Below, in pieces: positions 35,608 to 46,129 of a DNA stretch of 64,000 bases. Numbering within the stretch: position 1 is the stretch's first letter; each line of letters opens with the position of its first letter. The DNA lies in contig CM065309.1 in assembly GCA_033032175.1 (NCBI GenBank), positions 11,718,001-11,782,000 of the forward strand. Reading direction: 5' to 3'. This DNA comes from Saturnia japonica. Its lineage: Eukaryota; Arthropoda; Insecta; Lepidoptera; Saturniidae. The notes below the pieces were generated by a model that did not search any database, was not told where the DNA came from, and worked only from the letters and a program-made list of their open reading frames with translations. The translations under genes and the position numbers were made by a program.

Positions 35608-35750
35608 TTGATATGTAATTGGTTTCTCGGAAACAGTTCTAACGATTTGGATGAAATTTTATATTTAGATGGTCTTTTATTTTCCAAGTTTACCTAGATA
35701 GGTAATTTTTATTTTCACTGTAAAACACCGAACAAACCTCGGTCGCTCAG
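35608..35750 (+). mobile_element. Family C Helitron-like element, copy 2
   Basis: Reads TATGTAATTGGTTTCTCGGA, ACGATTTGGATGAAATTTTA, TATTTAGATGG, AAGTTTACCTAGATAGGTA and ends ACACCGAACAAACCTCGGTC then GCTCAG. The terminal hairpin is partly decayed, and the (TA)n start of other copies is missing. Confidence 0.6.
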
Positions 35751-35754
35751 TTAA

Positions 35755-38155
35755 TTATATTATAATATATTTATTTTACATATAATTCTTATACAACTCC
35801 AAGAAGACCTTTAAATTATGTATTAAATATATTATTTTATTGCATTTGTTTGTTATTCTTTTAATTCATTTGGATGTTTTATAGTTTCTTATTTGTATTT
35901 AGGTGTAGTAGGTATAGTTGAAATTAATTAACCGTCGATTTTCTTAAAGTATATAACATTATTCTAATCGTCCGTTTGTGTCAAGGGTTATCGATTATCC
36001 ATTTTAACAACAGGAACTGAGTAATGGCAATTTACAAAAAAAACTATGTTAATTTAATTAAAACTAAGGTAAACAACGCGGTTCTGTTAAAAAATGTGTT
36101 TATGTATTTCTATGTAAATCTAGTTCTCACAAATATACATTTAGCTTACCAGTGACCGAATGCATTTTAAAAAATTATCGCAAAAAGGTATGCTTTATGC
36201 ACTAAGGCTGCTTTATGTTCTAATATTTGAAAGACTTTACATAGGACTCGGTATATGTACATAGTACAAAATTCGGATTATTTGACGAAGATTTTAATGT
36301 AAACATGTTATAAACAATGTAACATTTCATCACTTTTATAAATATTATTAAAATTGTGACATCGTTGGAAACATTGTTACGTTCAAGTACATAATCTACA
36401 GACCTCTCCACCACACAGATTGCTAAATACATCTGTAATACCTATATACCTACTTAAACCCTACATAAAGGCACGGAATTTAGTATAAGCTCGTAAAAAG
36501 TCTCCATTTTGTGGCTTCAGCGGCTTAACCGATCTACTAAGAATAAAAAAATATATTATTATATGATTTTGTATTCATATTAGTAAGAAACAAATAAGAG
36601 AAATAAAATACGTCATTCAAATTTGCCAATACCACCCAAGCCGTAAATCAAAACAAGTCAAAACGTTTTCTTGACGAGAATCTCTTTTATGACTTATTCA
36701 ATATGAAATTCTAAGTTGTTAAACATGTTTCTTTGTATTCGTCCGTTGTACATGCAATATTTTTTCAACGTGATACATTACTAAAATGTGATGGAGGAAA
36801 ATATATTTGGAAACGTTTTCGCTTCGAAGTAAAATCCATCTCGCAAGTATTCAGGTCACTGTTCTTCTAGGAATGGAGTATTGTTAAATGGTTTAAATTT
36901 TTTCTAGTTTAAATTAATGACATAAAATACTGTATGTTATAGTACCTAATATTTGATATTTTTATTAGTGTTTATCGTTAAAATTATACTAATAGAGTAA
37001 CTTTCGAAAATAAGGGATAAGTAAGTAATAATTATTTTTTAAAGAAAATGAAGCATTATTTAGAATAATTAATAACATTTAGTAAAAATTAGTATGTAAA
37101 AATAATGCAACAATGAAAAAAGAATTGCACTAAGCAAAGTAGATATTTAAGAATTTACTACTATGCCAAAAGAGATTAAAGAAAATGTAACTGATATAAC
37201 TAAGAACAGTAGTATGTGAGATCAATATATGTATAATAGTATTCATGTTATTGGGCGAATCTGTATAACTATGCTCATAACCCACACCTAAATAACGGGA
37301 TCGTAATTAATTAGATATTTTTACTTTTGACATAAATATAATAATTAAATTCTTAAGATTACCACCGATCAACTTGTCGTTTTGTTAATGACTTTTCGTT
37401 AAAATTCTTAATTCATGTTAGGTACACTGTAAACGCATATTTATTTTTCTTTGAGCTAGGTAGGTATAATGAATCGAAAACATGTGGTTTATATCAAGTG
37501 CTGTATAACGATTGAAGTGGTCAGGTGAGATAAATCATGATAATTACATTGTGAACCACAAACAACACTTGAGCCCTATGATACTGCCAACAAATGATTA
37601 AATATACTGAAAATAATGATTACGTATAACGTTGTTTGTAAAATAATTATAATTTTGTGATGTTTGTTTGAAATTGTTTTGTTGGTCGGTATAAAGTGTA
37701 TTTTACCATTAATATATAATATGGAGATGACTGCTTCAAACACTTTAAAATACAACATAGGTACATAAGTCATACACTCGTTTCACGGTCAGTTTATATC
37801 TACAACACTTGTTACCTACTTCCAGAATTTGTGAACAATTGAAGGGCCTATAGTGTTACATTAAATGGTTTGCCAATAAATTGAAAAGTAGGTATAGTAT
37901 ATTGTGTACTTGAAATGTTGCTTACGTAGATAAACATTAATAACATACCGTATCTAAAATGCATAATAATATTTATTTACACAAAATTCACTGAAACTTA
38001 AACATATAATAAATTATACTGGCATCATTACAGCAAATTTACTTTTTAGAATTGTTCCATTATAACTGATCACTGATCATAGTTGATTGCACAGTATACG
38101 CATACATATGTAATATCACATATGTATGTAGGTATATTATTACTTAGGTATAATT
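35755..38155. other. Gene-free AT-rich stretch
   Basis: Very AT-rich; frames at 36220-36432 and 37576-37773 (minus) show nothing. No repeat partner. Confidence 0.5.
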
Positions 38156-38159
38156 AACT

Positions 38160-38440
38160 AAATCGCGTAACGTTTGGACTGTTACGTTACGTTGAGCTCT
38201 CGATCTGAACGACCTTGGCACAACGTTCGAGATGCGATAAGAGAGGTATGCAGCTCTGTGTAGCCACGCCGCCGCGCCCGCGCCCCGCCCCGCACCCCGC
38301 ACCCCGGTGCATAATATTAACAAGATAATGAAGACTCTGCGACACGCTAATCAGCGTAAGCATATAGGTACACAACGTTGAAAAAGTCAATTTGCATAAA
38401 ACATTCCACTTCGCTTCTTGAAAAACTGTTTCGTCACACA
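38160..38440. other. GC spike with C-rich core
   Basis: A sharp GC peak in AT-rich DNA, centred on 38265-38310 (GCCGCCGCGCCCGCGCC then four CCCC tracts). No open frame of value and no second copy in the window. It lies just upstream of a Helitron (38492), and could be regulatory DNA or a remnant of a GC-rich element. Confidence 0.45.
38283..38305 (-). other. Canonical G-quadruplex motif on the minus strand
   Basis: Four tracts of four C on the plus strand (38283-38286, 38288-38291, 38295-38298, 38302-38305) with loops of 1, 3 and 3 bases. The complementary strand is therefore G4-N3-G4-N3-G4-N1-G4. This satisfies the stringent rule for a stable intramolecular quadruplex. Folding in the cell is not shown. 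Confidence 0.8.
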
Positions 38441-38491
38441 TTGTAAAGAATTTTGTGAAAATAGATTAATTCATACGAAAGTTATAAATTA

Positions 38492-38813
38492 TCAATACTA
38501 ATATTACAAAGCTCAAGAAATTGTTTTTTTGTTTGAACGCGCTTTTCAGCTAGTCAGATAAAAAAATAATTATATAGTTTATTCATTGAAGAAAGTTATT
38601 GGCTCTATAACTTCACGGTACGTCTCTAAGGATCGGAGAAATAACCATGAACGTCCAGCATTCTGGAAAGTTATAGTCAAGTAAAGTAAGTGAAAACAAC
38701 GCTAAGCTAGAACATGGGTGCGTTAGCGGCAGCGTGATGCGATGCGGATGCGGACGTTGCGAGACTGTCGATCGAATAAACTTAACACGGGTGAAACCGT
38801 GGATCACATATAG
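38492..38813 (+). mobile_element. Complete family A Helitron, 322 bp
   Basis: The 5' end reads TCAATACTAATATTACAAAG with A before it, followed by TTTTTTTGTTTGAACGCGC, ATAACTTCACGGTACG, CGGAGAAATAACCATGAACG and TCCAGCATTCTGGAAAG. The 3' end is CGGGTGAAACCGTGGATC, then a decayed CTAG (ATAG, 38810-38813) with T after it. Flanks A and T fit insertion between A and T without duplication. It has no coding capacity. Confidence 0.78.
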
Positions 38814-39181
38814 TGTTTATATATGTATATGCTCACATAAGTTATGTTTTGATGTTTTTCGGTAATTGTGGATATTTGCGATCGCAAATTATACCATAAT
38901 CAGTAACGTTTTCAAGGACTTTCCAGAATAGGTTTCTGTCTAGGTAAAGTATTCGAATATCAGTGCATCCATATTTTTAGATATATGATTCGTTATCAAA
39001 TGGTAGGAGCATTGAAATCCGTTCAAATAAATAATGATAATATACCTACTTCTAGAATTACGTAATTTTGTTGTTATTAAAACTTGCTCCGATTAACAGT
39101 AAAAATAGAAGATGAAATACTTCATTACTATTTGTTATTATGTATTTGCAAATTTCAAATTCGTTCTTATATTAATTTTAG

Positions 39182-39258
39182 ACTGGCTAAACGAATTGAG
39201 GGTAACGATAGGCAAGCCGGTGTTCGAGGACGCTGTACTCACTGATGCTATAAATTGA
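39182..39258 (+). CDS. Weak candidate terminal exon, unidentified
   Basis: An acceptor-like TTAATTTTAG (39172-39181) precedes a GC-richer 77 bp stretch. In one frame it reads WLNELRVTIGKPVFEDAVLT, then DAIN and a TGA at 39256-39258. An AATAAA lies about 120 bp downstream (near 39377). The peptide looks more protein-like than the background, but it matches nothing I know. A frame this short after an AG arises easily by chance, and no partner exon was found. I give it as a lead only. Confidence 0.15.
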
Positions 39259-39425
39259 AATGCATCAAATCATTATTAATCTTGAAATAACAAACGACCG
39301 TATTGTAAGCGATAATCGTGCATTGCGGTCGATCGAGAAGCGACGCGGCGCGGCGTTTTGTGTAGTCTATGACTTATGAATAAACCAATTAATTATTTCA
39401 ATTACTATAAATGGATCTAAACACA
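39259..39425. other. Short CpG-rich patch
   Basis: GATCGAGAAGCGACGCGGCG and neighbouring CpGs at about 39325-39355, followed by an AATAAA. Function unknown. Confidence 0.3.
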
Positions 39426-39429
39426 CCGT

Positions 39430-39890
39430 TCTATATTATAATAAGGTATTTATATTTGAAATTTTAGACTATATAATCTGTGGTTCTGTCTGTACATTTA
39501 ATATTTTTCCAAAATTTTCCGATAGTACTGGTAGAAGATACTGAATACGAATATGCCATTAAAATTTTTTTTGTTTGTCTGTTTGTATTTCCGAATTTAA
39601 CTCAAAAACGGCTTGACCGATTCTTATGAAATTTTGTACACGGGAAACGCATATCATTGGTCAATTGATAGGCTATAAGAATTGTCATTAATATGTAATT
39701 TTAAAAATTGAAAGAAAAAAAAAATTTCAATTCTTAACCAATTTTGATGAAATTTGGTACATGGGAAGTATATATAATATGACACTCTCTTGATAGATTA
39801 TATGAATTATCAATAATATTTAAGAATAAAATGATGGGAAAAAATAATTAGTGCGTAACAAACGCTCGCTAAGCGGCGGGACACTGTTAG
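39430..39890 (+). mobile_element. Family F Helitron with internal monomers, copy 1
   Basis: The start resembles TCTATATTA (39430-39438), with AATCTGTGGTTCTGTCTGTA further in. The interior repeats a monomer of the form TTGACCGATTCTTATGAAAT, TTTGTACACGGGAA, TTGATAGGCTATAAGAATTG, TCATTAATATG at roughly 100-110 bp spacing. The 3' side has a GC hairpin AACGCTCGCTAAGCGGCGG and ends GACACTGTTAG, followed by T. The same monomers occur at 43671-44219 and 48901-49830. Non-coding. Confidence 0.65.
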
Positions 39891-39894
39891 TTCA

Positions 39895-40210
39895 ATTTAT
39901 TTAGTACCGATATGACTAATTAGTGGAATACAGATGTGTGCAATTTAACTGAAAAAGTTATGAAAATATTGATGACGCGCAAGAAGCGACTTAAAAGTGA
40001 TAAAGCTCCTGCAAGGTTCGACTGCGGAAGCACAAACTATACGTATTTCTGCCACAAAGTAAAAATGTTCGTGCTACTGTATACCTACTGGTTCTAAGGA
40101 TGTGGTTTGGAAAACACACTAACACAAGAGGCGTTCCAACTAAGTCTTCAGAAGTAGGAACCTATTAAAACTGACGTCAGCACTGCGGTCGGAAGTTAGT
40201 TGCTATTACA
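39895..40210. other. Gene-free spacer
   Basis: Nothing recognised between a Helitron and a LINE fragment. Confidence 0.5.
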
Positions 40211-40214
40211 AGTG

Positions 40215-40435
40215 ATAATTTAACATCACAGTAAGTGAGGTAGGGCACGGGGGATTTTTCTTTGAAAATTTCTCTCTACTTGGGGCAGCCTGACTGGTGG
40301 AACACTACCATCCTACAAAATATCGCAGGCACATGACCTTTTGTTGTGTTCCTCGATGAGTAGGGTTCCCAGATCTCCTTGGGGTAGAGGGGATTCAAAG
40401 TTTGGCAACTTAAAATGAACGTTCGTAGTTATTAT
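40215..40435 (+). repeat. LINE 3' region fragment (GGGGCAGCCTGACTGG type)
   Basis: Contains ACTTGGGGCAGCCTGACTGG, ACACTACCATCCTACAAAAT, ATCGCAGGCACA, GAGTAGGGTTCCCAGATCTC and CTTGGGGTAGAGGGGATT. From memory these words directly precede the GGTCGGCAACGCGCATGTG segment found at 52612. Here the element stops before that segment, so it is 3' incomplete or rearranged. Reverse-complement words recur at 33580-33700. Confidence 0.55.
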
Positions 40436-40454
40436 TTATATTTCACTTCATCAA

Positions 40455-40797
40455 ACCATATACGTGGAGTTTTTGGCGGGATCTTGAAGTGGCATGTTGT
40501 GGTTTTTATTTTTAATTCAATAACTTAGGTTATTGACCCTATATTATGTAATATTGGTGGCGTTTTGCGTGATATAGTTTAGTTTTTGTGTTTAATTGAA
40601 GTGAATTATAAATATAAGCTGAAAGCATTCATTCTGAGATCCCACAAAATCTTCCTAGAAAGTTCTAACATGGGAGCCACCATCTTGTTAGGATACTAAA
40701 TCGTCATAATACATGACATTTTTTTTCTCTTGATAATGGCAGTAATAGTCTTCATTAAAGAGGACCGGTTGCCAAGTTACGAAGAAGAAGAAGAACC
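40455..40797 (-). repeat. Family E repeat copy 2, minus strand
   Basis: Minus-strand order: (TTC)n start (GAA run at 40783-40794), AACAAGATGGTGGCTCCC, GGATCTCAGAATG, TCACTTCAATTAAACACA, TATATCACGCAAAACGCCAC, CAATATTACATAATATAGGG, CCACTTCAAGATCCCGCCAA, AAACTCC. It parallels 62871-63272 over its full length. Confidence 0.65.
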
Positions 40798-41092
40798 ATA
40801 TTCGTAAAATGTCGCAAAAATTACATAATATAAGGCGTCAAATATTAAAATTTTATGAATTAAAATAAAAGAAAATTTATGATATAAATATATCCCCGAA
40901 CATATCATTCATTAACTATGTTTAATTGAATATTTAATCGTTTTTAATTCAGTTGAATATATACTGTAATAGATAAAAGACAAAATATAATGTTAAAAAA
41001 ATTATATATGTAAGAAAAACATATAATATTTTTCTTGGAACTTTCTTTTTTATTTGATCATTGCTTTCAAAATGAAAATCAAAAATATTTTA

Positions 41093-41215
41093 TTCAATTT
41101 AGGCCCTAAGAAAGCACATAAGTGCGTTAAAACACTGCCACCGCGTCGTTTCGGAAACAATCAAGTCATCAAAAAAGACCCGACAAGGATCTCGATCAGG
41201 TTTATAAATATTTTT
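41093..41215 (-). repeat. LINE 3' end repeat, minus strand
   Basis: The minus strand reads AAACCTGATCGAGATCCTTG, TCGGGTCTTTTTTGATGAC, ACGACGCGGTGGCAGTG and ACTTATGTGCTTTCTTAGGG CCTAAATTGAATAAAAT. It is co-linear with 19275-19385. Diverged and non-coding. Confidence 0.5.
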
Positions 41216-41219
41216 TGAC

Positions 41220-42425
41220 TGTTTGCATAAAGCTTACAGTTTATAATTATATCAATCATATTATATATAATCATTTCCATGCATGAGTATCATTAACCTT
41301 CAACTCATTCCTTGAAGTAAAGGTCCGATAAATCGTTAATGTTCTTAGTGATCTTATTATAATACTTATATAACTTTACTTAGTTTCAGTGTAGATTGTG
41401 TTTATTTCCAGATTTAAAACAATGCTCATCGGATTGAAAAATCTTGTATACATAAGTTTTGCGAACATACAATAAATACATACATACTTTCAGAACATAT
41501 TTCGTGTTTGTAGACGTAAATAAAGAGATAATTCTGGTCTTGGAGTTCAAAAGAAGTTGTCCTTCGACCATCAACTTCTTAAAATAGTATGAACGATTTA
41601 TGAAGTCGAATTATAAAAAAGCGACAGCTGTGAATGAGTTGATTACACAGAAGAATTTAGTATTTTACTTTAAGATACATTATCTTTTTTAAATAGTTGC
41701 TTATAGTTTTTTTTAATGTTTTTAATTGTATATATGATATTAGGTTCCATCAACAGGCTAATATTTATTGACCCCTATTCAACAATGCACAATACAAATA
41801 ATACACCATATAAAAATCTGTCACTGTTGCTAGTCAAATTTTTTATATTAATAATAATAATAGTAATCTTTACTTAAAACACAATCAAGCAGAACATGTA
41901 TCAACAAAATATAATTGACAGTTCATAATTGCAAGTGTACACAAATATTCTAAATACTCAAGTATAACCTAAAATATATTATTTTTAATGACTTTTGTTC
42001 CTCAAAATATTCTACGCTCCAGTATATATAATAATATGTTTACAAACCATGCAAATGATATAAATATAATTACCCTTGTTTTCTATTGCACTTGTTATTT
42101 TCCTCACCACATGCCCAGTATAGTTTGGTATTCACTGTTTAAATTAAACAACATGCTTTGTAACTTTACCTAACTGTATTGTAGTTCGAATTTGAAATGA
42201 CTCACATAGCAATCAACCGCTTTCTGCGAACTGATGTATCGCATATACCTGTGTATAAAGATGATTACTTTCTGGAACAACTATGCAGTAATTAAAATTT
42301 CCATAATCACGTATTGTTTAGTTAACAATTTACATAAGAGTTCTATGATCTTTTGTGTGTCAGATTTTAACAACATGTAAAGAACATGTAACTTAGCTAG
42401 TTTTGTTTCCAATAAATATAAACAA
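41220..42425. other. Gene-free AT-rich stretch
   Basis: Small frames at 41386-41574 (minus) and 41988-42173 (plus) are background. No recognised element. Confidence 0.5.
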
Positions 42426-42427
42426 AT

Positions 42428-42733
42428 GAATAAAATTGAAATGTCTGTTTGTAACGTCAAAATAGCAGCTTTTTACTAAATGTATGTGAAAGTATATACG
42501 GTACATAAGGGAAGGTACGGTAAATTTTTGTCTGTCTGTTTGTTTCGGCTAATCTCTGAAACGGTTGGACCGATTTTGAATGGACTTTCACAAGTAGATA
42601 GCTGGTGTTATTAGGAGTAACCCAGGATACTTTTATTATAAAATAAAGAAATAAGGTTCCGCGCAAATAAAATTAACTAAAGGAGATGTGCAACTTCTGT
42701 AACCTACGCGAACGGAGCTACGCGCATAGCTAG
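42428..42733 (+). mobile_element. Family B Helitron, internally deleted copy
   Basis: The same start (ATAAAATTGAAATGTCTGTT) and middle (CTCTGAAACGGTTGGACCGA, AAGGTTCCGCGC) as 23507-24012. About 200 bp of the distal interior is missing. The 3' end is CTACGCGAACGGAGCTACGCGCATAGCTAG at 42733, with T next. Confidence 0.75.
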
Positions 42734-42734
42734 T

Positions 42735-43190
42735 AGAAAATAAATAGTCCATTTCTCATCATTTTGGGAGTTTCAATTGTTTAGACACAAAGTTTTGTAA
42801 TACATTTATGTCTAAGATGTATTAGCGATGTTAAATTTTACTCATGTGTAAGTTAGTAAGTTAACGGAAATTACTAGATGACTCATCCTTTACAACCGAA
42901 TAAAAATAACTGTGCAATAAACTGCAATGTAACTTTATATTAGTTTATTATTAATTATTTGACTCACGCCCTCGATGGAATCAATTACGAAAATGTACGT
43001 CTGAGTGCCAGTCGCCTCAATCACAGTTCCCAATAACTAAATTCGATGTCATGCACGATGGAAATGGGTCGAGGTCGTGTTTACCGCCTGACCTAGACGG
43101 ACCATAACGTTAATGCAAATCATTTTTATCGTTTCAGAATTATACAACCGTGAATAGAAAAATTCTGAGAACTGGTCTAGACGTAATATA
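42735..43190. other. Gene-free spacer
   Basis: Nothing recognised. Confidence 0.45.
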
Positions 43191-43195
43191 AAACA

Positions 43196-43250
43196 GTAGT
43201 TGTGCCCCACGGTTTCATCTGTGTTCAATTTATTCGACAAACTCTCCACC
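43196..43250 (-). mobile_element. Family A Helitron 3' end
   Basis: GTAGTTGTGCCCCACGGTTTC, read on the minus strand, is the decayed 3' terminus of family A. ATTTATTCGACAAACT follows, as in 6075-6130 and 20169-20220. The rest of that element is missing or replaced by the adjoining family C copy. Confidence 0.55.
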
Positions 43251-43255
43251 CTCAT

Positions 43256-43394
43256 GTAATATGTAATTAGTTTTGCGGAAACGGCTCCGAAGATTTGGAT
43301 GAAATTTTGTATTTAGATAATGATTTACATTTCAAGTTCATGTAGATATGTGTGTATTTTTATTCAAGATACCGAGCGAAACTCTGTCGCCTAG
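43256..43394 (+). mobile_element. Family C Helitron-like element, copy 3
   Basis: TATGTAATTAGTTTTGCGGA, AAGATTTGGATGAAATTTTG, TATTTAGATAATG and a terminal ACCGAGCGAAACTCTGTCGC followed by CTAG at 43391-43394. Here the end is a true CTAG, which supports the Helitron assignment of the family. It abuts a family A 3' end of opposite orientation. Confidence 0.62.
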
Positions 43395-43670
43395 ATAATA
43401 ATATTATTTACGATCTATTACTATTATGATGAATAATAAATTATATTCCATCTTAGTGTAGGATTTTAGTAGGGCGAGAAAGTGACAGCATTTATTATAA
43501 TTAATTGGGGTTAAAGTTTAAACGAGTGTGACACGTTTTAAATCACCCGTCATCGTGACCATTGAACTTCGAGGACAAACGCATGAACTTAAGAACCGAG
43601 ATGAGATTATGCTGTCAAATACATTATAAATAGATTAGTACATATTATGTATTTATAGCTTTAATTACTA

Positions 43671-44219
43671 CTATTGGTGTGCTCTCGGCTCCGCACTCGT
43701 TTACTACACAGTAATTATTTTCGCTCCGTAATTTTATTTTTACTCGCATTATTCCGCATTAATTTGCAGTGTATCAATTGAGAAATGGCATATTATACTT
43801 CCCGTGTAGGAAATTTCATTAAAATCTTTTAATATTGTTTTACGATGTCTAAATTAACGATTCATAAAACCTATCAATTATGAAATGACGCATGCTTCCC
43901 GTCTACAAAATTAGATCACAATCGATTTATAAAAATTTACTTTCTTGAAATTCATTTTTTTTGCGATTACTAAAAGTAATATTGAAAATTATTATAGCCC
44001 ATCAATTATAGAATAACTTATACTTCCCGTGTACAATATTTCATCAAAATGGGTTAAGATTTTTTATTTTTGAAAGTGATTTTTAATTTTTTTTATAGAG
44101 CATCAATTGATCGATGGCATAAGCTTCCCTTTTACAAAAAAATTTAAGGATATATTCGCCCATCGAGAAAGCAAAAAATATTACATGAACAGACCTGACT
44201 ACAGATTTATTAATATAGA
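43671..44219 (-). mobile_element. Family F Helitron, most complete copy (549 bp)
   Basis: Minus-strand 5' end: TCTATATTAATAAATCTGTA, starting at 44219 with A outside. The 3' end, with a hairpin in GTGCGGAGCCGAGAGCACAC, finishes as ATAG at 43671 with T outside. The interior is four or more monomers with the words CATCAATTAT.GAAT, CTTCCCGT.TACAAAAT and a run of T at about 100 bp spacing. Both termini and both flanking bases fit a Helitron inserted between A and T. No coding sequence. Confidence 0.75.
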
Positions 44220-44678
44220 TTACAAAAATTAATAAAACATTCGGGATCTTATTCCGCAAACTAGCTTAATATGTCAATGACCTTCACTGCGCTCACAACT
44301 ATAATCTGAAAATCATATGCATTTTAATTGGTACCTTTTTGTTGATATGTAAAATAGTGATAGAATATTATCATCATCTAAGACTGTTTATTTTTTAAGT
44401 AATCGATTATGATGACTTCATTCTCTAGATTGGGAAAAGAAGGATATTTACTATTTTGTAAGTGGGTAAAGAAGTAGGTAAGTATATGTGAGTTTGGCGT
44501 ACATGAGCTATTTCTAGTTTCACGTACACTGGAAAACACGTGTTTTTCAACTTTTATACGTAGGTGAAAAATGAATAAACAAGATTACGTTAGAAAAATA
44601 TTTACATTTTATCTGTTTTGCATGCGAGTTTACTCAATTCTTTACGTAAGACGTTAAGTAAGTACATTATATTAGGGA

Positions 44679-44880
44679 CTAGCAACCACTCGTGACTTCG
44701 TTCGCATTAATTGCAATATAAAATGTATAATAATAAAATATAGTGTATAGCACACAGGGATGATGTAGCTTCCTATTACATAAAGAATTTTCAGAACCAG
44801 ATCGGTAGTTTCGGAGATTATTATTCCCTACATCCAAACTCAAAAACTGGGCTCCGTGGTAAAAAACTCTCTTTGCCGTA
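44679..44880 (-). mobile_element. Helitron relic, minus strand
   Basis: The CTAG terminus is at 44679-44682, with CGAACGAAGTCACGAGTGGT next to it on the minus strand. Further right, ACTACCGATCTGGTTCTGAAA resembles the 5'-proximal CTACTGGTCCGATTTGAAA word of Lep1-like Helitrons. The 71-codon minus frame is incidental. Confidence 0.55.
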
Positions 44881-44884
44881 AAGG

Positions 44885-45475
44885 TGTGAATCAAATGGTA
44901 TTTGATTATTGATACTTAATTGATAATAAATAGTATTTCAATTGTTCGAATACTTACTACAAATAGATTCATTGACGAATAAATAGTAAATTTGAATAAT
45001 TGCAATACTCTTCTTTATGAAATTTGTAGGTACTTACATATAAAAGTATAGACTGATTACATTGTACAATTACTATTATAAGAGATTTTTGTTTTAATTA
45101 GAAATTTAACTGACTCTTTTTTACTTTATAGATTGATTATAGATAAGGACGTTACAATATTTCCATGTCACCTAGGTAGTTAGGTGTTCTCATTCTTAAA
45201 ACTTAAAAGAAGATTTTGTGCCTTTGCATGTATTTGTGGTTATTCCAAAATAATTCGTCAACTCGTTTACAAACATAAACGTGAAAATTTCCTAATACAA
45301 CCGTGTTCAACATCAATGCGGTTCGTACTTGGAAACGGTTTGTGGTTTTGTTAACTTTAGGATTATAATTTAATACAACGAACTTAGTACTTTGTTGGGA
45401 TTTTATATAAGTTTATAAAGGAAAAAAACAATATTTCGATGGGCTGAGAAGTAATTGTCAGCAATTGTTTCGGAA
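44885..45475. other. Gene-free AT-rich spacer
   Basis: Nothing recognised. Confidence 0.45.
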
Positions 45476-45479
45476 TCAT

Positions 45480-45592
45480 CTGATAGTGATCATTTTTTTT
45501 CGATCTGAATGGATCCATTAGAGTCTTTTACAGCTTCACCGGGCTAGGAGGCGAGTGCAGAAGAGTGCCTTTTCATTTTTTATCACACATTG
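45480..45592 (+). repeat. Family G fragment
   Basis: GAGTCTTTTACAGCTTCACC, GGGCTAGGAGGCGAGTGCAG and AAGAGTGCC match the first third of 45835-46125, which lies 350 bp downstream in the same orientation. Confidence 0.5.
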
Positions 45593-45640
45593 TATAGAAT
45601 ATTGGCAATGTAGGTTAATTCATCAGAAAACTTTATGTAC

Positions 45641-46125
45641 TATATACTAATATAAAAAAGTACAAGAGATTGTTTGTTTGATTAAACGCGCTTATTTCTT
45701 CAGCCAGTTAGATTTGACATTATATATTTGTATTTTATAGCCTAATTATTGAGGAAAGTTACTTCACGCTACAACTCTAGAGAGCGGAGCAGTAACTATT
45801 AACGTCCAGCATTCTGGAAAGTGTAAGAAAGTTTTTTTGTGAAACTGACTATACTATTAGCCTTAAGGGCCTTGGAGCCATTAAAAGCTGCAACAGCTTC
45901 AACGGGCTGGGAGGAGAACGCAGAAGGCGCTCAGCCGCGGAAGTGAGGCAACAAGCTCAACGGTGCCAAAGTGCCCGAACCTCGGCTTGGGCTGTTGCTG
46001 TACATCCAAATTAGTCGCGATCCGAGTAATTTCCTATCCATAAAATTCGATCTAACTAACTATACATACATACATATTTCTGCCTTGAAAGGAAAAAACA
46101 TGTGCATATACATTTAGTAATCTGC
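45641..46125 (+). mobile_element. Family A Helitron 5' end joined to family G
   Basis: 5' part: TATACTAATATAAAAAAGTA, GAGATTGTTTGTTTG, AACGCGCTTATTTC, TTAGATTTGACA, TTGAGGAAAGTTACTTCACG, GGAGCAGTAACTA and TCCAGCATTCTGGAAAG, as at 38492. From 45835 comes family G: ACTGACTATACTATTAGCCT, CGCTCAGCCGCGGAAG, AACCTCGGCTTGGGCTG, AGTCGCGATCCGAGT. A decayed palindrome follows near 46066-46112, then TTTAGTAATCTG. The direct continuation suggests that family G is Helitron interior. No CTAG end was recognised on the right. Confidence 0.65.
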
Positions 46126-46129
46126 GTAG

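Noticed and set aside
35527..35942. Element bounded by GACGG...TTAATTAA inverted words around the family C copy at 35.6 kb
   Set aside because: The arms are short and interrupted, and the AT-rich half is expected by chance.
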